Below the pieces are notes generated by a model. It searched no databases. It was not told the DNA's origin and saw nothing but the letters and a program-made list of their open reading frames with translations. A stretch of 64,000 bases of DNA from positions 1,550,001-1,614,000 of the forward strand of contig NZ_AP017369.1 of NCBI RefSeq assembly GCF_002355155.1, written 5' to 3'. Both the position numbers and the translations under genes were made by a program. This document shows, piece by piece, positions 37,403 to 48,995 of the stretch. Position 1 is the stretch's first letter, and the number at the start of each line of letters is the position of its first letter. Origin of the DNA: Corynebacterium suranareeae. Lineage in GTDB: Bacteria > Actinomycetota > Actinomycetes > Mycobacteriales > Mycobacteriaceae.

Positions 37403-38713
37403 ATGGCTCAGATTTCTCGTCGTCACTTCCTAGCCGCAGCAACTGTTGCTGGTGCAGGCGCAACTTTGGCTGCCTGTGCTGGAACTGGTGGAAGTACTAC
37501 TTCTTCCGGCAATGCAGAAGGAGACACCAATACGATCGTGTGGTGGTCCAACCACCCTGCGAACTCCAAAGATGTTGAGTTGGAATTGATTTCTCGGTTC
37601 GAAGCTGAAAACCCGGATCTGAAGGTGCAGCTAGTTGATGCTGGCGCTAACTATGCTGAGGTGTCCCAGAAGTTCAACGCGGCCCTTTCCGGTGGAGACC
37701 TTCCTGACCTCGTCGTTCTTTCTGATACCGAGTGGTTCAACTTCGCTATCAACGGTGCAACTGTCAACATTGATGAGGTTGCTAGCCGTAACAACATTGA
37801 TACCTCTACGTACGTTGATTCCCTGTTCAACGACTACGCTCACGATGGCGGACACTATGGTCTTCCTTTCGCGCGCTCCACTGTTCTCTTCTACTACAAC
37901 AAGGATCTGTGGGCGAAGGCTGGTTTGGAAGATCGTGGTCCTAATTCCTGGGAAGAGTTCTCCGAGTGGGGTCCAAAGCTGCAGGAGGCAATGGGAAGTG
38001 GATTCGCACACGGTTGGGGAGATGCCACCAACTATCTATCGTGGACTTTCGAAGGCCCAATGTGGTCTTTGGGCGGCAACTACTCTGAGGGCTGGGAGTC
38101 TCGTTTGACCACCCCAGAGACCATCCGTGCAGTGGAATGGCTTAAGTCCACCGTTGATGAAGGCTTCGCAACCGTATCTACCGATGTCACAAATGAGTTC
38201 GCAACCGGTCTGATTGGTTCGTGCATCCAGTCCACTGGTGATCTGTCGTCTGTTGCAGGTGCAGCAAACTTCAACTGGGGTGTCGCAGCTCTTCCAAACC
38301 CAACCGGCGAGGGCGCGTGCCCAACTGGTGGTGCAGGCCTTGGTATTCCATCTGGTATTTCCGAGCAGCGCCAGGACAATGCTTTGAAGTTCATCGACTT
38401 CCTCACCAACACAGCGAACACCGGCTACTGGTCCCGTGAAACCGGATATGTTCCAGTTCGAAAAGATGCCGCATCTGATCCAGATCACGCTGCGTTCTTA
38501 GAGGAAAACCCTGCCTACAACGTCGCCGTTGAGCAGTTGCCTGACACTCGTTCTCAGGACAACTTCCGTGTGCTTTTGCCAAACGGTGACCGCACCATTG
38601 GTGATGCCCTGGAGAGGATCTGCCTGACTGGTGCAGATATCGATGTCACGTTGGCTGAGGTTGAAACTCAGCTCAACACGATCTACACCCGTGACATCGA
38701 ACCACTGATCTAA
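37403..38713 (+). CDS. ugpB: Glycerol-3-phosphate-binding lipoprotein
   Basis: The 436-residue extracellular receptor begins with a twin-arginine-like ISRRHFLAAATVAG and a lipobox LAAC with Cys25, so it is probably Tat-exported and lipid-anchored. The mature part is a family 1 solute-binding protein (TIVWWSNHPANSKDVELELISRFEAENPD..., here cut short; FYYNKDLWAKAGLED is another family signature). It binds glycerol-3-phosphate or glycerophosphodiesters and delivers them to UgpAE. AAAGGATTG precedes the ATG. Confidence 0.92.
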   Translation: MAQISRRHFLAAATVAGAGATLAACAGTGGSTTSSGNAEGDTNTIVWWSNHPANSKDVELELISRFEAENPDLKVQLVDAGANYAEVSQKFNAALSGGDLPDLVVLSDTEWFNFAINGATVNIDEVASRNNIDTSTYVDSLFNDYAHDGGHYGLPFARSTVLFYYNKDLWAKAGLEDRGPNSWEEFSEWGPKLQEAMGSGFAHGWGDATNYLSWTFEGPMWSLGGNYSEGWESRLTTPETIRAVEWLKSTVDEGFATVSTDVTNEFATGLIGSCIQSTGDLSSVAGAANFNWGVAALPNPTGEGACPTGGAGLGIPSGISEQRQDNALKFIDFLTNTANTGYWSRETGYVPVRKDAASDPDHAAFLEENPAYNVAVEQLPDTRSQDNFRVLLPNGDRTIGDALERICLTGADIDVTLAEVETQLNTIYTRDIEPLI

Positions 38714-38745
38714 TTTCGCACTACCAAAGTTAAGGAGGCTGTGAC

Positions 38746-39987
38746 ATGGCGTCAATCGTCTTTGAAAACGTCACACGCAGGTACACGCCGGGCGCACGCC
38801 CGGCCGTCGACAAGCTAAATTTGGACATCGCTGATGGCGAATTTCTAGTTTTAGTTGGCCCTTCAGGATGCGGAAAGTCGACTTCTTTGCGCATGCTTGC
38901 AGGTTTAGAGCCTATCGACGAAGGACGTCTACTCATCGATGGTAAAGACGCCACAGAATTGCGTCCGCAGGATCGTGACATCGCTATGGTTTTTCAAAGC
39001 TACGCGCTGTACCCAAATATGACTGTGCGGGACAACATGGGTTTTGCGTTGAAGAACCAGAAGGTGGCCAAGGCTGAAATTGAAAAGCGTGTTGCTGAAG
39101 CTTCACGGATTTTGCAGCTTGATCCCTATCTTGATCGCAAGCCTGCAGCCTTGTCTGGTGGTCAGCGTCAACGTGTGGCCATGGGTCGTGCGATTGTGCG
39201 TGAGCCGTCAGTGTTTTGCATGGATGAGCCATTGTCCAACCTGGATGCCAAGCTGCGTGTGTCCACCCGCGCTGAGATCTCTGCTTTGCAGCGACGCATG
39301 GGCGTGACCACGGTGTATGTGACTCACGATCAGGTTGAGGCAATGACCATGGGTGACCGCGTTGCAGTCCTTTTGCATGGTGTGCTGCAGCAGGTGGATA
39401 CTCCGCAGAACCTTTATGATTACCCAGCCAATGCTTTTGTGGCTAGCTTCATTGGTTCTCCTTCCATGAACTTAATTGAGGGAACCATTCGTGGCGACAA
39501 AGTTTCTTTGGGCACTGGAATTCAGATCTCGGTGCCTGAGGAGGTAGCAGCGGAGGTGCGCAGCAACCCTGATCACTTTGAGGGGCGTCCGGTTATTGTG
39601 GGAGCTCGTCCTGAAAATATGTACATAACCTCCGCCAATGAGTCAGGCGCTGTGTTGGGAGAAGTCAGCCACATTGATGAATTGGGCGCAGATTCCATGG
39701 TGTACGTGCTGGCATCAGGCGTGAAGAACCCAAACACCGATCTATTGTGTGAAGGCATCCCGGAGGATATGCGCGTTAAGGTGATTAGCGCTGCGGATAC
39801 TGATAAAGCGCAACTGGGTATTCGGGTGGAGCGCCATCATGGGCTCCAACCAGGCGATATGATTTACGTTGTCGCAGCACCTCAGGACACTCATTTATTT
39901 GATGGTCTTGATGGCCGCCGAATCGGCGCCACAGTCGCAGCTCCAGCACATACCATTAAGGCAGATAAGGTCCAGACCCAGAGCTAG
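38746..39987 (+). CDS. ugpC: Glycerol-3-phosphate ABC transporter ATPase
   Basis: The 413-residue MalK/UgpC-type ATPase has Walker [15 protein letters not shown] near residue 39, the [32 protein letters not shown] signature and Walker B split near residues 135-165, and the H-loop [10 protein letters not shown]-terminal TOBE domain follows residue 235. It powers uptake. It starts 32 bp after ugpB with AAGGAGG, the best ribosome binding site of the operon. The convergent phosphodiesterase gene ends one base after it. Confidence 0.94.
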   Translation: MASIVFENVTRRYTPGARPAVDKLNLDIADGEFLVLVGPSGCGKSTSLRMLAGLEPIDEGRLLIDGKDATELRPQDRDIAMVFQSYALYPNMTVRDNMGFALKNQKVAKAEIEKRVAEASRILQLDPYLDRKPAALSGGQRQRVAMGRAIVREPSVFCMDEPLSNLDAKLRVSTRAEISALQRRMGVTTVYVTHDQVEAMTMGDRVAVLLHGVLQQVDTPQNLYDYPANAFVASFIGSPSMNLIEGTIRGDKVSLGTGIQISVPEEVAAEVRSNPDHFEGRPVIVGARPENMYITSANESGAVLGEVSHIDELGADSMVYVLASGVKNPNTDLLCEGIPEDMRVKVISAADTDKAQLGIRVERHHGLQPGDMIYVVAAPQDTHLFDGLDGRRIGATVAAPAHTIKADKVQTQS

Positions 39988-39988
39988 A

Positions 39989-40696
39989 CTACCAACGCAG
40001 CTTCTCAGTTGGAGAAGGGGCAAGGAAACGAGTGGGATCGCTAACAGTGGCGTAATCAACGCCAGCTTGTTGGGCGATCCCAAACGCATTTTCATCCCTG
40101 ATTGTCCAGCATCCAACCTTGATTCCTTTGGTCTGGAGATCTGCGATTGTCGCCAGGTTCAATGCCTTCCACGATGGCAAAACCGCACCCACACGTTCTG
40201 CACCCAAATAATCAATAATGCTCAGGTCATCCATTGACGCATCACGAAGAATTCCCACGCGGGCATTGGGAAGCCGATCAACGATTTCCACCAACGCGGC
40301 ATCGATGAAACTAATAAACAGCAAACGTTCTAAATGTGAGGGGTATTTTTGCAGCAAAGCGGCTGCCGCGGGAACTGCTCCTGCAGACTTAATTTCTACT
40401 TGGATCGGAAGGTCCGTTTGGAGTAGTACTTCTTCTAGGGTTGGTACGGGGGATCCGTCGATAAGCGTTATGTCCTTGATTTGCGCGGCGCTTAAGCGCG
40501 CTACGGGCGTATCGCGATGGGGCGAGTGGGGTGCGGCAACGCGGGCGGCAGTGCGGTCATGGATGACGATTGCGTGATTGTCGGCGCTGGCATGGATGTC
40601 TAATTCAAAAGCGTCGGCGGGTGAGGCGGCGTGAAAAGCTGCCATGGTGTTTTCTAGGTGCAGGTCTTCTGCACCGCGGTGAGCAACGATATGCAT
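39989..40696 (-). CDS. Glycerophosphodiester phosphodiesterase
   Basis: The 235-residue GDPD has the family start VAHRGAEDLHLENTMAAFHAA (catalytic His-Arg and Glu) and FELDIHASADNHAIVIHD with the metal Asp and second His. It has no signal peptide, so it is cytoplasmic and would split imported glycerophosphodiesters into glycerol-3-phosphate and an alcohol, which fits its place beside ugpAEBC. It is convergent with ugpC (1-bp gap) and divergent from the methyltransferase gene across 23 bp, too short for two ordinary promoters and leaders. Confidence 0.93.
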   Translation of the reverse strand: MHIVAHRGAEDLHLENTMAAFHAASPADAFELDIHASADNHAIVIHDRTAARVAAPHSPHRDTPVARLSAAQIKDITLIDGSPVPTLEEVLLQTDLPIQVEIKSAGAVPAAAALLQKYPSHLERLLFISFIDAALVEIVDRLPNARVGILRDASMDDLSIIDYLGAERVGAVLPSWKALNLATIADLQTKGIKVGCWTIRDENAFGIAQQAGVDYATVSDPTRFLAPSPTEKLRW

Positions 40697-40719
40697 GTTT
40701 TAAAGGATAGGGAGCAAAG

Positions 40720-42686
<1,967 letters not shown>

Positions 42687-42728
42687 CCCAATCCCGCACA
42701 CGATTTTTATTTAGGAGCTAAATCCACC

Positions 42729-45236
42729 ATGTTGATTGCACAAAACTGGGTGACGGGACTGCTCGGTCACGCTAATAAAGGATGGCAGGTACCTGCATCT
42801 GAACTAGATTCAGGTTACGTCCGCGTTGGTTTTGAAACCGAAGGCTACTGGCCGATCCCAGAAACCACTGGCCCGTTGGTTATTGGCCGTGTGGAAACAA
42901 TTGAAGAACTCACCGGATTTAAAAAGCCAATCCGCCACTGCCACGTTAATGTTGGCGACGCCAACGGCACTGGTGAATTGCAGTCGATTGTTTGTGGCGC
43001 CCGCAACTTCGCAGAAGGCGACACCGTAGTTGTATGTCTACCTGGCGCTGTTCTTCCAGGCGATTTCGCCATCTCTGCACGTGAGACCTACGGCCGCATG
43101 TCTGCTGGAATGATCTGCTCAGCTTCAGAACTTGGGTTGGCAGATAAACAAAACTCCGGAATCATCACCCTGGATCCTTCATACGGTGAGCCAGGACAAG
43201 ACGTGCGTCAAGTACTTGGCCTTGAAGATACTGTTTTTGATGTCAACGTCACCCCTGACCGCGGCTATGCACTGTCAGCTCGTGGTCTGACCCGCGAGCT
43301 AGCTTCTGCATTCAACTTGACCTACAGCGACCCAGCACTTGATCCTGCTGTTGCAGGTATTGAGGTTAAGGTTCCAGCCGTTGAAGGTTCCCTGATCAAC
43401 GTTGAGCTGCGCGAAGAAACCAAGGCTGTGCGTTTTGGTCTGCGTAAAGTCTCTGGAATTGATCCTAAGGCAGAATCGCCATTCTGGATGCAGCGTGAGC
43501 TCATGCTTTCTGGCCAGCGCCCAGTCAACGCAGCCACCGATGTGACCAACTACGTCATGTTGCTGCTCGGCCAGCCAATGCACGCATTCGATGCAGAAAA
43601 GATTGCTGGCGATTTGGTCGTCCGCAACGCTACCGCTGGTGAAAAATTTGAAACCCTCGATCACGTCAAGCGCACCTTGAATGAACAAGACGTTGTGATC
43701 ACCGATGACAACGGAATCCAGTCCCTGGCTGGCGTCATGGGCGGATTGACCTCCGAAATTTCTGACACCACCACTGATGTCTACTTCGAGGCTGCGACCT
43801 GGGACACCATCACCGTTGCGCGCACCTCCCGCCGCCACAAATTAAGCTCTGAAGCTTCTCGACGCTTCGAGCGTGGCGTTGACCCTGCCATCGTGGAAAT
43901 TTCCCTCGATATCGCAGCAACTCTTCTCGTAGAGATCGCCGGCGGCACCATCGAAGCTGGTCGCACACTTGTTGGTGACGTCCCTGCCATGCAACCGATC
44001 ACCATGAAGGTCACCCGTCCTTCAGAGCTTGCAGGCGTTGACTACTCCGCAGAAACTGTGATTGCTCGCTTGGAAGAAGTCGGATGCACCGTCGCTGTTT
44101 CCGGCGATACTTTGGAAGTAACCCCTCCAACCTGGCGCGGTGACCTCACCATGCCTGCTGATTTGGTGGAAGAAGTACTTCGCCTTGAAGGTTTGGAAGC
44201 AATTCCAACGATCATCCCGCAAGCACCTGCAGGTCGTGGACTATCAGATGCACAAAAGCGCCGTCGCGCCGTTGGTCACGCATTGGCATACGCCGGATAC
44301 GCTGAAATCATCCCAAGCCCATTCATGGATCCAGAGGTCTTTGATGTGTGGGGACTTGCCGCAGACGACGAGCGCCGAAAGACAGTGGGAGTTCTCAACC
44401 CACTTGAAGCAGACCGCAATGTTCTAAGCACCACACTGTTGCCATCGATGTTGGATGCTGTAAAACGCAACGTTGCCCGCGGTCACAACGATTTCTCCCT
44501 GTTCGGGCTTCAGCAGGTCGCATTCGAGCACGGTTCAGGCGTTTCCCCCATGCCATCCGTTGCCTCCCGCCCAGATGAAACCGTTGTTGCAGAACTCATT
44601 GATTCCCTGCCAACCCAACCACTCCACGTGGCAACTGTGGGTACCGGCAACATTGAGTTCGAAGGACCATGGGGCAAGGGGCGCGCCTACACCTACGCCG
44701 ACGCCATCGAATCAGCGCGTGCCGTCGCCCGCGCTGCCGGAGTGACGTTGGAGCTGGCCAACGCAGATGCCCTTCCTTGGCACCCAGGCCGTTGCGCTGC
44801 ATTGCTTGTCGACGCCACCCTCGTCGGATACGCCGGCGAACTCCACCCACAAGTGTTGGAAAAGGCTGGTCTACCAGCTCGCACCTGTGCAATGGAACTG
44901 GATCTCAGCGCATTACCACTGGTGGAAAACCTTCCAGCACCAGTATTGTCCTCCTTCCCAGCCCTGCACCAGGACATCGCTTTGGTTGTCGATGAATCAA
45001 TCCCAGCCGAAGACGTCCGCGCAGCCGTTGAAGCAGGAGCAGGCGAACTGATTGAAAAGGTTGAGCTTTTCGATATTTACCGCTCCGAACAGCTCGGCGA
45101 GAACAAGAAATCACTTGCGTTCTCCCTGCGTTTCCGCGCTGGTGATCGCACCCTCACCGACGAAGAAGCCAACGAGGCACGACTTCAGGCCGCTGAACTT
45201 GCCAAGGAGAAATTCAACGCAGAAATGCGTGGCTAG
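42729..45236 (+). CDS. pheT: Phenylalanyl-tRNA synthetase beta chain
   Basis: The 835-residue beta chain has the N-terminal tRNA-binding OB domain (CHVNVGDANGTGELQSIVCGARNF), the B3/B4 editing domain, B5, the catalytic-like core (LVEEVLRLEGLEAIPTIIP) and the C-terminal FDX-ACB anticodon-binding domain (ALHQDIALVVDESIPAEDV). It completes the synthetase with PheS and hydrolyses mischarged Tyr-tRNA-Phe. TAGGAGC precedes the ATG. A hairpin terminator follows directly. Confidence 0.96.
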   Translation: MLIAQNWVTGLLGHANKGWQVPASELDSGYVRVGFETEGYWPIPETTGPLVIGRVETIEELTGFKKPIRHCHVNVGDANGTGELQSIVCGARNFAEGDTVVVCLPGAVLPGDFAISARETYGRMSAGMICSASELGLADKQNSGIITLDPSYGEPGQDVRQVLGLEDTVFDVNVTPDRGYALSARGLTRELASAFNLTYSDPALDPAVAGIEVKVPAVEGSLINVELREETKAVRFGLRKVSGIDPKAESPFWMQRELMLSGQRPVNAATDVTNYVMLLLGQPMHAFDAEKIAGDLVVRNATAGEKFETLDHVKRTLNEQDVVITDDNGIQSLAGVMGGLTSEISDTTTDVYFEAATWDTITVARTSRRHKLSSEASRRFERGVDPAIVEISLDIAATLLVEIAGGTIEAGRTLVGDVPAMQPITMKVTRPSELAGVDYSAETVIARLEEVGCTVAVSGDTLEVTPPTWRGDLTMPADLVEEVLRLEGLEAIPTIIPQAPAGRGLSDAQKRRRAVGHALAYAGYAEIIPSPFMDPEVFDVWGLAADDERRKTVGVLNPLEADRNVLSTTLLPSMLDAVKRNVARGHNDFSLFGLQQVAFEHGSGVSPMPSVASRPDETVVAELIDSLPTQPLHVATVGTGNIEFEGPWGKGRAYTYADAIESARAVARAAGVTLELANADALPWHPGRCAALLVDATLVGYAGELHPQVLEKAGLPARTCAMELDLSALPLVENLPAPVLSSFPALHQDIALVVDESIPAEDVRAAVEAGAGELIEKVELFDIYRSEQLGENKKSLAFSLRFRAGDRTLTDEEANEARLQAAELAKEKFNAEMRG

Positions 45237-45250
45237 TTCCGCATAAAGGG

Positions 45251-45288
45251 AAAGGCGCCCCGGTAGATGATTCTATCGAGGCGCCTTT
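45251..45288 (+). terminator. Intrinsic terminator after pheT
   Basis: AAAGGCGCC (45251-45259) pairs with GGCGCCTTT (45280-45288); TAGA/TCTA extends the stem inside. Confidence 0.85.
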
Positions 45289-45308
45289 GCTGTGGTTGGA
45301 TTTTCAGA

Positions 45309-45422
45309 ATTTGGTCGGGGGCGGTTTCTAAACCAGCACATTCGACCAAATCCATAAGAGCTCACAAGGTTCTTGGTCGCCAGATCAAATTCGCAGAGCC
45401 AGAAACGATCATATTTGACCAA
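45309..45422. repeat. ACCAAA/TTTGGT palindromes, locus 3
   Basis: ATTTGGTCG (45309-45317) and CGACCAAAT (45343-45351) form a perfect 9-bp stem with GGTTT/AAACC inside (45323-45334). A second, weaker palindrome has TTGGTC (45373-45378) and GACCAA (45417-45422). The order of arms is inverted relative to loci 1 and 2, but the setting, just after a terminator, is the same. Confidence 0.6.
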
Positions 45423-45496
45423 AAATCTGTTCTATATTTGCTGTCTTGGTTTCTAGAGGAAATGAAGCATAAAACTTTAATTTTTGGGCTTAAAAA

Positions 45497-45590
45497 GTGA
45501 CCTCGCAGAATCGCGCGTAACGTCCTTGCAAGCACTATGTAATGCAAATACCCATCTGAAATCTTCGGTCCCTCAAACGGCCTATAAAGG
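45497..45590 (+). repeat. Conserved intergenic block, locus 3
   Basis: CAGAATCGC, TAACG, CCTTGCAAGC, ATGCAAATACCCATCTG and CTCAAACGGCC-TATAAA align word by word with 34701-34795. The rest of 45237-45933 contains no gene; the end must hold the promoter of the SGNH hydrolase gene. Confidence 0.6.
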
Positions 45591-45933
45591 GCGATTGGTG
45601 ATGGTCAGGTGGTATTTGGTATTGGTGCTTCAAGGGGCTTGGCCGCCTGGTCTAGTGGGGTGCCAAAACTTAGGGGAGTGACCTCATAAATTGCCTAGTA
45701 ATGATCTCGAACTTTCGAACTGTTGGGGGTTAGTCAGTGGGGGAGCTTAGAGATCAATTAATTTCTGCTAAGTCTCCCAAAATACAGGGGTGGGTGTTAC
45801 TGTTGTGACTGGAGTGAATTGATTGGCAGGCAAATATATCTGATTCAACGATCGCCTGTTATTGTTTTGAAAGTCGAATAACAGTCCCACAACAGTTCCC
45901 TAAAAGGTGCGAGCGGGAAAAGGAGAAACAAAT

Positions 45934-46911
45934 ATGGCTCAGCGAAAACTGGCCTCTGTGATCGGTGCAGCAGTTGCAGCATCTGCGCTATTGGCTGGAT
46001 TGATGACCCCTGCGGCGGCGCAAAGCAGTGGTGGAAGCTCATCAACCGATATCACTCGAGCACTAACATCCAGCGCAGGAGTTGCTGACAGTCGTGCTCC
46101 TGAAGGTGGTGCAAAGGTCGTTGTTTTCGGTGATTCCCATACTTCTGGCACCAATGCTCCCTTCCGCACTGATGAGCGCGGCTGCTTGAAGGGTGCAAAC
46201 AACTGGGCTGATCAGTTGCAATGGCAGCTTGGTCTAGGCGCAGGAGACTTGATCGATGTCTCTTGCTCCGGTGCATCCATTAACTCTGATGGATTCCACT
46301 TCTCTGATGAAGTTCGCCAGGCTGAAGCCCGCGGAGCAATTGGTCCAAACACCACAGACATCTTTATTCAGCTGGGAAAGAACGACCAGTGGGGTCGTTC
46401 AAGCGTTAACTTGCTACAGTCTGTACAAACCTGTTTGTTGGATGTGATGGTTGGTTGTGGAGACCGTGCAATTGCCTCTGGAAAAATGCAAGATCCAAAC
46501 GCTGTCACCGCTGAAAACTATGCATCACGCATGAAGCCGGTCATTGACTACTTGAAGTACTACGCACCAAACGCGGAGATCACCTTGGTTGGATACCAGG
46601 AATACACGCCTCGTGGTGGAAGCCAGGTATGTGTTCGTCTTGGTGGAACCCCATTGGTGAAAAATGATGCACCTGCACTTGTATCATTTATGAATCAGCT
46701 GGATATGGCCATCGGTGGCGCTGCTGGAATCTTGGGCGTAAACCATGTTGATCTGCGTACTGCCACCGAAGGACACGGAAGCTGCTCCAATGATCCATGG
46801 GTCAACGGTGTATTTGATGCACGCGCAGAAATCTTCGGCGGTCCGTGGCACCCATCTGTTAAGGGTGACTCGGTTACTGCAGGAATCTTGCGAGATCGAG
46901 TTAACGCCTAA
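45934..46911 (+). CDS. Secreted SGNH hydrolase/esterase
   Basis: The 325-residue precursor has a Sec signal peptide (residues 1 to about 29, ending MTPAAAQ). The nucleophile Ser68 lies in VVVFGDSHTSG, block III Asn in IQLGKND, and the catalytic His306 in GPWHPSVKG. There is no Asp three residues before that His, so the enzyme may use a Ser-His dyad as some secreted actinobacterial esterases do. The ATG at 45934 has AAAAGGAG upstream; an ATG at 45907 would spoil the signal peptide. The acyltransferase gene follows after two bases, which suggests a shared acyl-ester task on the envelope. Confidence 0.88.
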   Translation: MAQRKLASVIGAAVAASALLAGLMTPAAAQSSGGSSSTDITRALTSSAGVADSRAPEGGAKVVVFGDSHTSGTNAPFRTDERGCLKGANNWADQLQWQLGLGAGDLIDVSCSGASINSDGFHFSDEVRQAEARGAIGPNTTDIFIQLGKNDQWGRSSVNLLQSVQTCLLDVMVGCGDRAIASGKMQDPNAVTAENYASRMKPVIDYLKYYAPNAEITLVGYQEYTPRGGSQVCVRLGGTPLVKNDAPALVSFMNQLDMAIGGAAGILGVNHVDLRTATEGHGSCSNDPWVNGVFDARAEIFGGPWHPSVKGDSVTAGILRDRVNA

Positions 46912-46913
46912 AG

Positions 46914-48299
46914 ATGTCGTCGAAAAGCATTACCGGCAAACGCCCGAACCTCCCGTCGCTTACTGGGGCGCGGTGGCTCGCGGCGCTTGCTGTTTATTTC
47001 CTCCACGCACTGGTGTTTTTGTCGGTGTACCCGTTCCAAAAGTCGGAGCTTTTTGCGACGATCCATAAATTTGTGCCCATGCAGCTGGGCTCTGCGGGTG
47101 TGACATTCTTTTTCATCTTGTCTGGATTTTTGATCTACTGGTCAAATAGTCAGCTCAAGGGTTTTAAAAATGTGATCTACTACTGCAAACGTCGCATCAC
47201 CAAAATCTATCCCATGCACCTTATTGCTCTAGCGATGTTCATCGTTGCTTCGGCAAAATTCACCACCACTGGTATTGCTTGGGTGCTCGATTTCGCACGC
47301 CTGGAACTATGGCTGCCAAATGCGTTGCTGATTCACACCTGGAGTCCGCACTGGGTAACTCTTGGTGGATTGAACGTGCCATCCTGGTCGCTCGGCGCTG
47401 AAATGTTGTTCTATCTGACTTTTCCTTTATTTATTCCGCTGGTTCGGAAGATTAAAGGCGTGGGCAATTGGTGGGCATTTGCCATTACCTTCTTGGTGAG
47501 TCTCGCACTGATTACCTTCATTCACTTCTATGCAGATGGTCCAAAGGGAATTGAAAACTTCTTCGTGCCTCGCCTATGGGACACCGATGTTTCACCAGTA
47601 GCAGAAGCTCACGCAGACCCAGTGTGGTTTATGCAAGAAGAAATTCCAGTACTGGAATCCTATTGGCTGTCTTATTATTTCCCAGCAACCAGGCTCATTG
47701 AGTTCTACCTGGGTGTATTTGGCGCCAAGCTTGTGGCTGAAGGAATGTTCAAAAACACGAACATCACCATTCCACTGATCGCACTTGCTGCATCTTTTAT
47801 TGCAACGTGGTTCGTGCCGCTGGCTTTTAAGATGTCTGTCATTATGTCACTGCCGATGGCCTTTGTTGTGGCAACCCTGGCGGTTAGGGATATTGAAGGT
47901 AAAAGCGGGGAAATCGCCTCGCCACGAGCTGTACTTTTGGGCAATATCTCCTTTGCCTTTTATATGGTTCAGTTCCCAGTCATGGTATTCGTACAGCGAT
48001 ACTTCATTGCAGGTAAAGAATTTGGATTCTTCGGCTGGGCGTTCTTCGCAGTGGTGTGCTTCATCGTGTCCGTGATACTTGCCTGGGTGCTCTTCACCTT
48101 CGTCGATGATCCACTGATGAAGGCCACGGCGAGGAAAAAGGGGAGTAGGCGCCTGAAACAGTCCAATATTTTAGTCCGCGACTTAAAAGTTTTATTCGGA
48201 AAAAGTCCGCGAAAGCAGTTAAATGTTGAGACTCGCGCTGAAAAACCCACAGAAAACACCGAAGCTCCGGCTAAGGTGGCAACCGGTATCAAATCTTAA
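46914..48299 (+). CDS. Acyltransferase 3 (OafA-type) membrane protein
   Basis: The 461-residue protein has about ten membrane segments and the AT3 signatures RWLAALAVYFLHALVFL (catalytic-type His in TM1), ITKIYPMHLIAL and SWSLGAEMLFYLTFPL. AT3 proteins move acyl groups, usually acetyl, from the cytoplasm to sugars outside. A charged C-terminal tail (about 60 residues) is cytoplasmic. It starts two bases after the SGNH hydrolase stop, so the two are coupled. In corynebacteria likely acceptors are cell-wall glycans or mycolate lipids; which one is not readable. Confidence 0.9.
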   Translation: MSSKSITGKRPNLPSLTGARWLAALAVYFLHALVFLSVYPFQKSELFATIHKFVPMQLGSAGVTFFFILSGFLIYWSNSQLKGFKNVIYYCKRRITKIYPMHLIALAMFIVASAKFTTTGIAWVLDFARLELWLPNALLIHTWSPHWVTLGGLNVPSWSLGAEMLFYLTFPLFIPLVRKIKGVGNWWAFAITFLVSLALITFIHFYADGPKGIENFFVPRLWDTDVSPVAEAHADPVWFMQEEIPVLESYWLSYYFPATRLIEFYLGVFGAKLVAEGMFKNTNITIPLIALAASFIATWFVPLAFKMSVIMSLPMAFVVATLAVRDIEGKSGEIASPRAVLLGNISFAFYMVQFPVMVFVQRYFIAGKEFGFFGWAFFAVVCFIVSVILAWVLFTFVDDPLMKATARKKGSRRLKQSNILVRDLKVLFGKSPRKQLNVETRAEKPTENTEAPAKVATGIKS

Positions 48300-48322
48300 G
48301 AAATCTTAGGGAAGGAAAACAT

Positions 48323-48733
48323 ATGACTATTTACCGAAAGATGGCAGCCTCCGCTGCAGCTTTGGCACTGTCAGCATCCTTGGTCGCGTGTGGCGACTCT
48401 GAGGAAAGCACCGAGGAGACTACCACCACTTCCTCTTCTACCACCTCCTCAAGCTCTTCAAGCAGTTCTAGCGCTGTTGCAACTTCTGAGGAAGCACCAG
48501 TCGTCGAAGAACCAGCAGCTGAAGTACCAGCTGAAGAGGTCCCTGCTGAGCAGGCACCAGCAGAACAAGCACCTGCACCTGTTGAGCAGGCACCGGCTCA
48601 AGAAGCACCAGTTCAGCAAGCTCCAGTTCAAGAAGCACCTGCACCAGTCGAGCAGGCTCCAGTTCAAGAAGCACCTGTCCAGGATGCTCCACCTGAGCTT
48701 CCTGGCGGTGGCGGCGGACACGCTGGCTACTAA
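48323..48733 (+). CDS. Pro/Ala/Glu/Gln-rich repeat lipoprotein
   Basis: The 136-residue protein has a lipoprotein signal with lipobox SLVAC and Cys23. After it come a Ser/Thr run (TTTTSSSTTSSSSSSSSS) and about ten EQAPA/QEAPV-type repeats, then a Gly-rich GGGGGHAGY end. Nothing in it looks catalytic; it is probably a flexible wall-spanning stalk, a type of low-complexity protein common on the corynebacterial surface. Start ATG 48323 with GGGAAGG upstream, 23 bp after the acyltransferase. Confidence 0.8.
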   Translation: MTIYRKMAASAAALALSASLVACGDSEESTEETTTTSSSTTSSSSSSSSSAVATSEEAPVVEEPAAEVPAEEVPAEQAPAEQAPAPVEQAPAQEAPVQQAPVQEAPAPVEQAPVQEAPVQDAPPELPGGGGGHAGY

Positions 48734-48749
48734 AAGGTCTTCTTGCGAT

Positions 48750-48790
48750 ACCCACTTACAGTTTTCTTTCTGTAGGTGGGTTTTGTGTTT
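48750..48790 (+). terminator. Intrinsic terminator after the repeat lipoprotein
   Basis: ACCCACTTACAG (48750-48761) pairs with CTGTAGGTGGGT (48770-48781) with one mismatch, followed by TTTGTGTTTT. Confidence 0.88.
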
Positions 48791-48863
48791 TCTTGGCGAG
48801 GTTGAGAATGCATCTGATCTGGATGGTGTACAAGGGGCGACTTCTTACTGGCGCCATCGCAGA

Positions 48864-48995
48864 GGGCGACTTCACGGTAGCGACTTCTTGGGTGCGTCTT
48901 CTCGTGCTCAACTTCACGTCATGCGACTTCAGTGGGCCGGGGTGGATTTTGCTAGTGATGTCGGGGGTTAAGAAGTCGTCAACGTGAAGTCGCCC
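48864..48995. repeat. 132-bp imperfect inverted repeat with GACTTC words
   Basis: Arms 48864-48889 and 48970-48995 match at 23 of 26 positions (GGGCGACTTCACG and CGACTTCTT in the left arm; their complements in the right). Further GACTTC-type words stand at 48838-48843 and inside the 80-base loop (CAACTTCACG, GCGACTTCA). The region 48791-49150 contains no gene. It lies between the terminator and the argC promoter. Confidence 0.75.
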
